This document shows, piece after piece, positions 1 to 5,897 of a stretch of DNA of 5,981 bases. The translations under genes and the position numbers were made by a program. Numbering within the stretch: position 1 is the stretch's first letter; every line of letters begins with the position of its first letter. The stretch lies in contig JBCCFC010000878.1 in NCBI GenBank assembly GCA_039029935.1, forward strand, positions 1 to 5,981. Reading direction: 5' to 3'. Under the pieces are notes generated by a model. That model ran no database searches, was not told the DNA's origin, and saw nothing but the letters and a program-made list of their open reading frames with translations. This stretch comes from G039029935 sp039029935 (GTDB taxonomy: Bacteria; Chloroflexota; Anaerolineae; Caldilineales; Caldilineaceae).

Positions 1-75
1 CTTGTCCTTTCTTTCATCTGTAATCTGCGATATTTGAATCACTCTTTACTGAAATTTATCTATGTTCTTCCATAA

Positions 76-129
76 GTGTTCCGACCCTATTTGTGTCAGA
101 GAAGAAAGACACAATTAGGGTCGGAACAC
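76..129. repeat. 22-bp inverted repeat (hairpin) in the spacer beyond the 748-aa gene
   Basis: The arms are 76-97 and 108-129, starting GTGTTCCGACCCTA, with one mismatch (T-T on the plus strand) and a 10-base loop. It lies 49 bases past the stop of the 748-aa gene and could end its transcript, but no T-run follows it on the minus strand. It could equally be a mobile or regulatory hairpin. In the rest of 1-178 I see no gene or clear promoter. Confidence 0.85.
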
Positions 130-178
130 GGATGAGATTTGTTCAATCTGTTATCAGATAGTCTTTTTGTGCTACCTT

Positions 179-2425
179 TTAAGGCACATCATAGGTGTAG
201 GAAGCAGAGCCTCGCTCACCCTGTGTCCCATCCAATTCGACCTCGATGCGCAGCCGCTTGCCTGAGTAGGTACTCAAGTCAAAGTGTGGTGCGATGAGGT
301 GGCTTGATTCTGTGACCAACTCAGACAGTTCACTGGCGTCATAGGTTGGGTCACTCTCACTCATATAGGCGATTTCTGTGCTACCTTCGTAAACCATCCA
401 TGTGACATTGACAATCTCTGGGAAGTAATAGTCCTCAGTACGCCCATCGGCATAGACGATTGAGATATCCGAACCATAGTGGTCCTCAATTGGTGAGATG
501 TTATAGGTAAGGTCGAGGGTTGTTGGTTCGCCCACACCAATGCCATTCGCAAAGGCTACATCTTTCAGCATTACAGGTTGTTCCATCACATAGGTATCGG
601 TGAATTCCTGACCGTCAGTCGTAACCGTAACCGTGACCGTATAAGAACCTGCTGGCAGGGAGGTGTTCATCCAGTCAAAGACGGGTGACAGGTGTGTCCC
701 ACCAGAGAAAAGATTGGCCGCACTTGGTGTTGGCATGGATGCCGTTGGCGCACCGACCACATCAGGCACACTTTCAGCAGTATCATTGAGCGACGTGCCG
801 CTCACCTGCCAGCGGATACTGTCAATCTCCTCGCCTGTGGCGTTGATGGTATCGTCGGTCATAACGATAATCAGCGCACTGCCGCGATTGAGGTCCAAAC
901 TGACGCTGCGGACACCATAGGGCTGGATGAGTTGGGAGGCTGGGTCGTCATACCAGTTACCAATCTCAATGTTCCAGTCATAGGTGGCGACACGGACCTT
1001 GCGTGGGCCACCGACCCCTGTGAGTGTGGTCTTGAAATGCCACTGACGGCCATCCCAATTGTTGAGCGCATCCTCTGGATGGTCGATGATGTTGGGCTTG
1101 CGGCTGGCCGTGATGTCCTTGCGTCCTAAAATCTGGTCAATGAGTTCACGATTCTCAACCGCTTTGTCATAGGCCGCTTTGGCATCATCAACCCCTTTTT
1201 GGGCAAGGTCAGCAGCAGCGTTGGCGGCATCTAACGCAGTTTTAGCATCGTTAATTCCCTGCTGCCCTTGACCACCCGCAGCCGTAGCAGCATCATGGGC
1301 AGCTTTGGCATCATCTACGCCCTTCTGGGCAAGCTGGGCCGCAGCATTGGCCGCATCAAGTGCGGTCTTGGCATCGGCAATCCCTTGTTCGGCCTTGTCC
1401 TTGGCTTCGGCTGCAAGATTATAACCAGCATCGGCACGTTCTTTGGCCGTTTGGGCAAGACCAGCATTATCCTCAATGTCCTGTTGCGCCTGCGTCATCG
1501 CCTCTTCCAGCAGGTCAATGCGCTCACGCTCTGTGGTAATCAGTGCTTTGAGCGGTTCTAGGACATTCAGACGGATGTAGGTTTTGTCAACGTTGAACGG
1601 CAGAATCTGGATAGAGCCATCTTCTAGCACACGGAACTGTGAATATGCCTTGGCATTGACGACATGGAAGGTCGAAATATCGGCTTCCAGAACGGTATAG
1701 CGTTTGGTGATTTCACCGTTCTCACCAATCTCAACAATTTCAGCAGGGGTACTGGCGATGGTGTACTCGTCAATGCTGCCATCGTCATCGCTGCTCTCTT
1801 CACCCAAATCGACAGTGGATGCACCCAAGATGTACTTGCCTGGCTTGGTATCCGGCTTGATTTGGTTTTCTTCAATGAAGTCATCGATAAAGGTGACGGC
1901 TCCATAGGTGTCACGCATCGACGACTCAAGTGCCGTGAGCTGCTGCTCCAGATGGTCGCCCATGACAAAGCCAGCACCGAGTGAGCCCTTGAGTTCTGCC
2001 AGTAGCCGTTCGCCGTTGACCACATCCAAGAAGGTCTGACCACCTTCGACACGTCCTGTGACCGTGCCAGAATCGCCAATATTGAGAACCGTATCCAAGA
2101 TGGATTTCGGTACAATGGCACCCTCATCCAACATGGTGACAAAGAGACCCGCTGTCTGTGGCCCCGTTTTGACGAGCATCATCACCAGTTGGTTGACGGG
2201 ATTGCCTGTGATTTGCGGGAACGATTCATTGAGCGTTCCGCGCATGTTGGTTAGGGCTTGGTCGGTATCTTCAAAGATGATGCCCTCAATAAAGTGACCA
2301 ATGCCATTGCTCTGAGCGAGGTACAGACGGTCTGCGACCTCGATGGTGATCTTGCCGCCATTGGCAGCAATTTCGTTGTTAATCTCCAGAATATCTTGTT
2401 CTAGGAGCTGTCTGTTCTCAGCCAT
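179..2425 (-). CDS. Large fibre-like structural protein: N-terminal anchor domain, alanine-rich coiled coil, beta-rich C-terminus (748 aa)
   Basis: No named family is recognised. Seen in the sequence: residues 10-120 form a domain homologous to the N-terminus of the protein at 3120..3695. Residues 130-290 are mixed, with an acidic stretch at about 208-219 (EESSDDDGS). Residues 298-435 are a long Ala/Asp/Lys/Gln-rich coiled coil with two 31-residue repeats (348-378 and 390-420) separated by a Gly/Gln-rich break. Residues 455-748 are beta-rich; the part around 592-616 (GSYTVTVTVTTDGQEFTD) looks Ig-like. There is no signal peptide or membrane segment. The start is supported by AAGGA five bases upstream of the ATG; the stop is TAA. 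The anchor, coiled-coil shaft and beta-rich tip fit a phage tail or head fibre, or another host-contact protein. The gene stands alone between two spacers with inverted repeats, so it may be transcribed separately. The coding call is firm; the role is inferred. Confidence 0.85.
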   Translation of the reverse strand: MAENRQLLEQDILEINNEIAANGGKITIEVADRLYLAQSNGIGHFIEGIIFEDTDQALTNMRGTLNESFPQITGNPVNQLVMMLVKTGPQTAGLFVTMLDEGAIVPKSILDTVLNIGDSGTVTGRVEGGQTFLDVVNGERLLAELKGSLGAGFVMGDHLEQQLTALESSMRDTYGAVTFIDDFIEENQIKPDTKPGKYILGASTVDLGEESSDDDGSIDEYTIASTPAEIVEIGENGEITKRYTVLEADISTFHVVNAKAYSQFRVLEDGSIQILPFNVDKTYIRLNVLEPLKALITTERERIDLLEEAMTQAQQDIEDNAGLAQTAKERADAGYNLAAEAKDKAEQGIADAKTALDAANAAAQLAQKGVDDAKAAHDAATAAGGQGQQGINDAKTALDAANAAADLAQKGVDDAKAAYDKAVENRELIDQILGRKDITASRKPNIIDHPEDALNNWDGRQWHFKTTLTGVGGPRKVRVATYDWNIEIGNWYDDPASQLIQPYGVRSVSLDLNRGSALIIVMTDDTINATGEEIDSIRWQVSGTSLNDTAESVPDVVGAPTASMPTPSAANLFSGGTHLSPVFDWMNTSLPAGSYTVTVTVTTDGQEFTDTYVMEQPVMLKDVAFANGIGVGEPTTLDLTYNISPIEDHYGSDISIVYADGRTEDYYFPEIVNVTWMVYEGSTEIAYMSESDPTYDASELSELVTESSHLIAPHFDLSTYSGKRLRIEVELDGTQGERGSASYTYDVP
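1166..1384 (-). repeat. Coding repeat: two 31-residue coiled-coil units in the 748-aa protein
   Basis: The units at 1292-1384 and 1166-1258 start 126 bases apart and agree at 28 of 31 residues. At the DNA level about 16 of the codons differ synonymously. Both read GI(A/N)DAKTALDAANAAA and continue to DDAKAA(H/Y)D. Confidence 0.85.
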
Positions 2426-2430
2426 TCTCT

Positions 2431-2437
2431 TCCTTCT
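2431..2437 (-). promoter_or_regulatory. Ribosome binding site of the 748-aa gene
   Basis: On the minus strand AGAAGGA lies here, with its AAGGA core five bases before the ATG at 2425. It fixes the start of the fibre-like protein at the first in-frame ATG. Confidence 0.7.
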
Positions 2438-2462
2438 TTACTCAACATAAAACAATATGGAT

Positions 2463-2658
2463 ACCGCAGATATGGGGGACCGCTGATAGTTTTTATTGCA
2501 CAGAAAAGTACAAAATTATGGCGTTAGACAAACGATATTGCCGGATTCCCGATACTGTCTTTCTATCTGTGGTTCCTACATCTGTGGTAAAGCATAAAAA
2601 TAACCACAGATGTAGGAACCACAGATATTTTTAATCAGCGGTCCTCCATATCTGCGGT
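2463..2658. repeat. Outer 25-bp inverted repeat of a nested double hairpin
   Basis: The arms are 2463-2487 and 2634-2658. They match except for one position, which is a G-U wobble if transcribed from the plus strand. The right arm reads ATCAGCGGT, seven bases, ATCTGCGGT. It encloses a second inverted repeat (2564..2627) of related sequence. It occupies most of the 249-base spacer between the membrane-protein and 748-aa genes. Confidence 0.85.
2564..2627. repeat. Inner perfect 25-bp inverted repeat
   Basis: The arms are 2564-2588 and 2603-2627 with a 14-base A-rich loop. Each arm is itself a direct repeat of ATCTGTGGT separated by TCCTAC. On the plus strand a run of five T follows the right arm (2628-2632), giving a terminator-like form in the direction that has no gene. 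On the minus strand no T-run follows. Confidence 0.9.
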
Positions 2659-2663
2659 TCACT

Positions 2664-2725
2664 CTTTTCTGCGTTTATCCGCGCTCGTCCGCGTCCAACT
2701 TCTGTTCGTCCGCACCCAACTTCTG
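2664..2725. repeat. Decamer and 21-base tandem repeats crossing the end of the membrane-protein gene
   Basis: On the plus strand three decamers in a row (2664-2673, 2674-2683, 2684-2693) end in TCTGCG, TCCGCG and TCCGCG. Two 21-base units (2684-2704 and 2705-2725) match at 18 of 21 positions. The 21-base units encode the QKL(G/D)ADE heptapeptides of the membrane protein, while the decamers span its stop codon (2675-2677) and run into the spacer. Confidence 0.75.
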
Positions 2726-3133
2726 CATTGCCCGACTGATGGCAGCGACATTCTGCTGTGCCTCGTTTAGCTCATAGGATGGCTCAACCCAACCCAACAC
2801 CCACCATGTAAAGGTGCAGATGCCGCCTGTGAAGGAGAGCCAAACAAGGATACTGATAGGCCATGAAAGCGATAGCTCATTGGACACAATCCACGCTGGC
2901 AGCAAACCAAAGTAGGGGGACAGGCAAATCATGCAATGCATTCCCTTCGCAGCCCATGCCCGATTGCCGGAGAGTGCAATGAGCCAGGCTCGTATCCAGC
3001 GAAATAGACCAAAGGGTCCATCCAAAATGGCAAAGGGACCAGCCATGCCCATCGTGGCAAACCAGCCCAATATCCAGAGAAATATCCAATACAGCAGCGT
3101 TGTTGTGTCGATTGCACTACTATCCATTGACAT
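2675..3133 (-). CDS. Small integral membrane protein with three predicted helices and a repeat-derived C-terminus (152 aa)
   Basis: Unknown protein. The chosen start (MSMDSS) has GGAGGG six bases upstream. The frame stays open to an ATG at 3205, but that start would lie deep inside the preceding gene. Three hydrophobic segments are visible: TTLLYWIFLWILGWFATMG with following residues, CMICLSPYFGLLPAWIV, and the segment from SWPISILVW to WWVLGWV. A hydrophilic tail follows, ending in two heptapeptides, QKLGADE and QKLDADE, then RG. The tail is encoded by repeat DNA that continues into the spacer. The start overlaps the end of the 191-aa gene by 14 bases, so translation is probably coupled. Its size, three helices and charged C-terminus would fit a holin-like or other phage membrane protein, but no family motif is recognised and there is no lysis enzyme nearby. 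The function remains open. Confidence 0.75.
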   Translation of the reverse strand: MSMDSSAIDTTTLLYWIFLWILGWFATMGMAGPFAILDGPFGLFRWIRAWLIALSGNRAWAAKGMHCMICLSPYFGLLPAWIVSNELSLSWPISILVWLSFTGGICTFTWWVLGWVEPSYELNEAQQNVAAISRAMQKLGADEQKLDADERG

Positions 3134-3695
3134 ATGGGTCCCTCCATTCTCCACCATGCCGATGCCCCTCGATTGCCACCCACTGAAAGGGTCCTTGCGG
3201 CACAAAAATATCTGGTTGGCGGTCTAAGGCCACACGGCCATACCATAACTCGCCGTCATAGCGTCCCTTGTCCCACATCCCAAACTTGTCGATGTTGGGC
3301 GCACGGGTCACAAAACGTGGTGTCTGTCCATTGGCATTGCCAGCGTTCAGATTCCCCACCTGCGTATACAAGGATGGCGTATCGGGCAACAGGACAATCT
3401 CACCTTCCCACAACCGTGAGGTGTAGCGCACAACGGTGTGTTCATGCCATTGGATGAGAACAGAGACGGCCAGATAAATTGGGTCGTTGATGATGTAGGG
3501 ATGAGATTCCTCTATCTTGCGTAGGTCACTGACCGCTTGTGGCACATCCTCATACACAACGCCCGGCACCAAATCGCCAATGCGGTCGCCTTGCAACCAG
3601 AACAGAAAGTCGGCACAAGCTGCGGACATCCGTCCCGATGTAGTAATCTGTGCATTGATCTGCTCAATACTCATCCCGTTCAGTTGTGTTGACAT
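3120..3695 (-). CDS. Short fibre- or adhesin-like protein: shared anchor domain plus carbohydrate-binding-like C-terminus (191 aa)
   Basis: Residues 13-119 align with residues 15-120 of the 748-aa protein. Shared features in order are IN..I, an AD pair, IG, G-(I/V)-(I/V)-(F/Y)-ED, QA, (M/L)R, ES.P.I, EG.IV and V.N. The C-terminal part (about 138-177) is rich in aromatics: FGMWDKGRYDGELWYGRV, then QPDIF.P and QWVAIEG. This spacing of Trp, Tyr, Pro and final Trp resembles small chitin- or carbohydrate-binding modules of the CBM5/12 type found at the ends of phage tail proteins, but I cannot confirm it. There is no signal peptide or membrane helix. The start has only a weak GGA seven bases upstream; a closer GAGG is one base from the ATG. 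The gene follows a 168-base repeat-bearing spacer and overlaps the membrane-protein gene. Likely role: minor tail or receptor-binding protein (inference). Confidence 0.8.
   Translation of the reverse strand: MSTQLNGMSIEQINAQITTSGRMSAACADFLFWLQGDRIGDLVPGVVYEDVPQAVSDLRKIEESHPYIINDPIYLAVSVLIQWHEHTVVRYTSRLWEGEIVLLPDTPSLYTQVGNLNAGNANGQTPRFVTRAPNIDKFGMWDKGRYDGELWYGRVALDRQPDIFVPQGPFQWVAIEGHRHGGEWRDPYVNG
3140..3145 (-). promoter_or_regulatory. Ribosome binding site deciding the start of the membrane-protein gene
   Basis: Minus-strand GGAGGG ends six bases before the ATG at 3133. This favours the 152-residue product over a 176-residue form starting at 3205. The site lies within the last codons of the overlapping 191-aa gene. 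Confidence 0.7.
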
Positions 3696-3721
3696 GCCTC
3701 AATCCAGCGTTACACGTTGTT

Positions 3722-3791
3722 TCAGCATTTCAGCAAGTCAGCATTTCAGTTCGTCAGCGAATCAGCACACTGGCTGAAATGCTGACTTGCT
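3722..3791. repeat. Octamer array TCAGCNNN forming an 18-bp hairpin
   Basis: TCAGC starts at 3722, 3730, 3738, 3754 and 3762, with TCAGT at 3746: six consecutive units in strict 8-base register. Two further units of the same type lie on the opposite strand at 3770-3791. As a result 3732-3749 pairs perfectly with 3774-3791. The 24-base loop holds a smaller hairpin, TTCG-TCAG-CGAA (3750-3761). The array fills the spacer upstream of the 191-aa gene. The AT-rich stretch beside it (about 3800-3845) shows no convincing promoter. Confidence 0.85.
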
Positions 3792-3863
3792 TCTCTTTTG
3801 CATGAAAAAATATTATCTAAACATCTATACATTTTGTTTTGTCACAAACTCTTCACCGTTGCC

Positions 3864-4334
3864 TTACCAGGAAGACTCAATCTGTAGTTTCTCCTGACAG
3901 GGCGACAATCCCTCTGGCAGTGCTAACAATCGCTTTAACTTCAAGTCAAAGAACATGGCCTCATCACCATCCGGTCGCACAACCACACCGCCAAAGGCTT
4001 GGATGACACCTCGTTTGTCACCCTCATCCGTACAATAAGGAATGAGACTCATGGAAATTCCGGTTGCGTTTGCCTCCTCGCCTACCCGAAATGGTTCAAG
4101 CCCCTCTGGTAACTTAGAGAGTGGCTTGTAATCAATATCAAAATAATGCGGTTCCGTTTCGCGTTTAATGGGGTCATACATCAGCCGAGCATAGGCTTGG
4201 ACCCCTTGTTCGGGTGCAGATTGCGACCGATATTGGATCTGCGCCAAGTCAATCTGTGCAACCACTGGTACAACCGTTTGTGCAGCCCCACTCTGTGGGA
4301 AAGTCGACAGCGGGATGTTAGAACACTGCGGCAT
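3864..4334 (-). CDS. Unknown protein with an internal tandem domain duplication (156 aa)
   Basis: No family is recognised. The protein consists of two related halves, about residues 28-83 and 93-147. Both contain a GV(x)QA(Y/F) strand, then (Y/M)FFD-like residues (YFDI at 64-67, FFDL at 128-131), then LPEGL at 75-79 and 139-143 followed by P. The N-terminal 25 residues are Ser/Gln/Ala-rich and the C-terminus ends in SSW. There is no signal peptide, membrane helix or catalytic motif. The ATG overlaps the stop of the upstream gene as TAATG and no good ribosome binding site precedes it, so translation is probably coupled. Its place after capsid-like and disordered-tail genes suggests a virion component such as a head-tail connector or decoration protein, but nothing in the sequence shows this. 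Confidence 0.8.
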   Translation of the reverse strand: MPQCSNIPLSTFPQSGAAQTVVPVVAQIDLAQIQYRSQSAPEQGVQAYARLMYDPIKRETEPHYFDIDYKPLSKLPEGLEPFRVGEEANATGISMSLIPYCTDEGDKRGVIQAFGGVVVRPDGDEAMFFDLKLKRLLALPEGLSPCQEKLQIESSW

Positions 4335-5065
4335 TATTTTGCACCCGCTTTCTTGGTCGATGTCCCCCGACTACTTGTTGTCCTCCGAGTGCTGGTGGAC
4401 TTAGTTGGTTTAGATGGTTCTGGCTTCTCCTCAACTGGTTCTGTCGGTGCATCAGCCACAGGCTCTGCCTCCATCTCAGTCACTGGTTCTGGCTTTGGAG
4501 ATTCAGATTCAGCATTTGCTTCATCCACCGACTCTGGCTTTGTAGACTCAGATTCAGCATCTGTTTTCGTCACAGATTTCGGTTCTATTTCATCTAGTGC
4601 AGAAGGTGGCTCGACCACAGGCTCTGGCGCAATAGCCCCAAGAGGCATTGGTGTTGCTGTACTCTGCATATCTGGTAGCGTTTCATCAATCACCGTTATA
4701 TCTGGGACACTCGCTGGCAGAATAGACTGAGCAGCTTGGACATCTATTTCGGTTCCTTCTTCAGCCTCTTCTTCGGTTTCAGTCTCACCCTCCCGCACAC
4801 AATCCTCACTACGCTGGAAAAAGACGGCACCACCTCGCTGCTTCAATAGCCATTTCTGGGCATCACGCCAATCAGCGAGGAACGGTTCGTTCTGGTTGAC
4901 CTCATAGCGCAGTCTTGTTACAGGACCGATTTTGAGCAGGCGGACGGCTGGACGCACATGGACAATACAAATCGGGTTCTCCAATTGGGGTGCAAAGGGC
5001 GATTTGGTGGTGATGACGACGCCACTACCGCCACAACATCCTTCTCGAAGTGGTTGTTCTGACAT
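4334..5065 (-). CDS. Small ordered N-terminal domain with long disordered acidic tail and basic C-terminus (243 aa)
   Basis: Residues 1-90 look folded. A Cys-Gly motif (GCCGGSG, 9-15) is followed by CIVHVRPAVRLLKIGPVTRLRY and then a DWRDAQKWLLK segment. I associate the pattern GPVT..RY followed by DA..LL with small proteins seen near phage head genes; this is memory of a pattern, not a verified family. Residues 91-243 are low complexity: an acidic run (ETETEEEAEEGTE), then a Glu/Pro/Ser/Thr-rich section with a 15-residue tandem repeat (169-183 and 184-198), then a Ser/Thr/Lys/Arg-rich end (from about 219). The start follows an ideal GGAGG. The gene is one of a tight cluster, two bases after the capsid-like gene and overlapping the 156-aa gene by one base. 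Function unknown; a virion or head-completion protein is plausible. The Cys residues could bind metal, also unproven. Confidence 0.82.
   Translation of the reverse strand: MSEQPLREGCCGGSGVVITTKSPFAPQLENPICIVHVRPAVRLLKIGPVTRLRYEVNQNEPFLADWRDAQKWLLKQRGGAVFFQRSEDCVREGETETEEEAEEGTEIDVQAAQSILPASVPDITVIDETLPDMQSTATPMPLGAIAPEPVVEPPSALDEIEPKSVTKTDAESESTKPESVDEANAESESPKPEPVTEMEAEPVADAPTEPVEEKPEPSKPTKSTSTRRTTSSRGTSTKKAGAK
4472..4561 (-). repeat. Two 45-base tandem repeats coding for a 15-residue acidic unit
   Basis: Within the disordered tail, residues 169-183 and 184-198 share the pattern (D/N)AESES(T/P)KPE(S/P)V(D/T)E. It lies in low-complexity coding sequence, so its copy number may vary between relatives. 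Confidence 0.65.
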
Positions 5066-5067
5066 GC

Positions 5068-5865
5068 TTACCCTCCTTGATAGGCGACCATATGTTGCTC
5101 ATAGAAGTGTTCTGAGAGTGGATCACCACTGGTGACACCAAAGACGTTGTTGATGCCGATGTTGGCAAACCGCCACATGGCCCACTTCGCTGGGCAGACC
5201 ATCCGCGCTTCCATGCTTTGTACTTGGATGAAGCACTTGTTTTTGTCCTCGGTCCAGCTTAGGAACTTGCCGCCATCCGATGAGATATACTTGCCTCGTC
5301 CCCGCTGTTCGGCCCCCAACATATAGAGATAGTCGACATAGATGAGTTTGTGTCCAATGCTGTCGCTATCTTCCTCGTCACTGACCGTGTTGCCGCCAAT
5401 ATTGTTGGCAAGCAGATAGAAATCCGCAGAACCGTCACTGTTGATGAGGTTGTATTCGTAGGGGACAATAGATATCTTGGTCCCGTTGACCGTAATCGCC
5501 CCCTGTCGGAACAAACCCTGCCCAAAGAGGGCATTGCGTTCTTGACGTACTGAGGTTTCATCCATGCGATGGACATTGTTGTTACAGGTAAACCGACAGG
5601 TATAAGCATCAAAGACAGGGGCGACGGCGATGGTGGGGACCAACAACACCAGACTCTCCTCGTCGAGGTCATTGCCACTCAATTGTGGGGATAGCCCCAT
5701 GCGTGTTTGCATTTCAATCACGGCTGAGTTGAGGAAATCCATAAAGACGTAGCCGTTTTTGACCGCATTGCCGTTGTAGGTGACATTTTTGGAGCCAACC
5801 GATTTGCCACTCTCATCGACTGGATGGAGTGAATTGCCAGCCATGTTGACGGTGTTGCCGTACAT
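5068..5865 (-). CDS. Probable phage major capsid or related structural protein, C-terminal portion (265 aa from the first ATG)
   Basis: The visible protein has no signal peptide or transmembrane helix. It carries segments that look to me like the C-terminal half of a tailed-phage capsid protein: a helix around FMDFLNSAVIEMQTRMG (41-57), LVLLVPTIAVAPVFDAY (62-78), a KISIVPYEYNLI strand, DFYLLAN, an acidic loop (SDEEDSDS, 162-169), and a terminal region with SWTEDKNKCFIQVQSMEARM and FANIGINNVFGV. The call rests on this pattern and on gene context, not on a confirmed match. The ATG at 5865 is poorly supported: the nearest AAAGG is about 12 bases upstream, and coding-like sequence continues upstream in another frame (see 5898..5981). 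The true N-terminus therefore probably lies beyond the window and this is a fragment. Its last codons (GGA GGG TAA) double as the ribosome binding site of the next gene. An alternative is a different virion or scaffold-like protein. Confidence 0.75.
   Translation of the reverse strand: MYGNTVNMAGNSLHPVDESGKSVGSKNVTYNGNAVKNGYVFMDFLNSAVIEMQTRMGLSPQLSGNDLDEESLVLLVPTIAVAPVFDAYTCRFTCNNNVHRMDETSVRQERNALFGQGLFRQGAITVNGTKISIVPYEYNLINSDGSADFYLLANNIGGNTVSDEEDSDSIGHKLIYVDYLYMLGAEQRGRGKYISSDGGKFLSWTEDKNKCFIQVQSMEARMVCPAKWAMWRFANIGINNVFGVTSGDPLSEHFYEQHMVAYQGG
5071..5078 (-). promoter_or_regulatory. Ribosome binding site of the 243-aa gene, embedded in the stop region of the capsid-like gene
   Basis: Minus-strand AAGGAGGG forms codons just before the TAA stop. 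Its GGAGG core is six bases before the ATG at 5065, so the two genes must be translated from one message. Confidence 0.8.
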
Positions 5866-5897
5866 GATGGTGGCAACCTTTGACGCCTGACGTGCCG

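Noticed and set aside
692..1129. Plus-strand open frame of 145 codons inside the 748-aa gene
   Set aside because: It is antisense to a well-supported gene, and nothing in its product suggests a protein domain.
2440..2560. Promoter for the 748-aa gene
   Set aside because: Several T/A-rich hexamers can be picked, but none gives a convincing pair with 16-18 base spacing.
2564..2640. Inner hairpin as a rho-independent terminator
   Set aside because: The T-run follows only on the plus strand, where no gene ends. On the minus strand, where the genes are, the stem is not followed by T residues.
2675..3205. Longer 176-residue form of the membrane protein
   Set aside because: The extra N-terminus lies within the coding sequence of the 191-aa gene. 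The internal ATG at 3133 has a good GGAGGG at proper spacing.
3722..3791. CRISPR array
   Set aside because: Units are 8 bases with no 25-35 base repeat and spacer structure, and no cas genes are present.
3792..3850. AT-rich stretch as a minus-strand promoter for the 191-aa gene
   Set aside because: TATAGA- and GATAAT-like hexamers occur, but no -35-like hexamer sits at proper spacing, so it is not reported as a promoter.
4146..4730. Plus-strand open frame of 194 codons
   Set aside because: It lies opposite the 156- and 243-aa genes, and its Ser/Gly-rich, repetitive product is the mirror of the low-complexity Glu/Pro/Ser tail. No ribosome binding site or sensible fold.
5863..5875. GCCACC just upstream of the ATG at 5865, resembling a eukaryotic start context
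   Set aside because: It is three bases out of the usual position. The cluster uses bacterial ribosome binding sites, and the sequence upstream looks coding, so this is chance.
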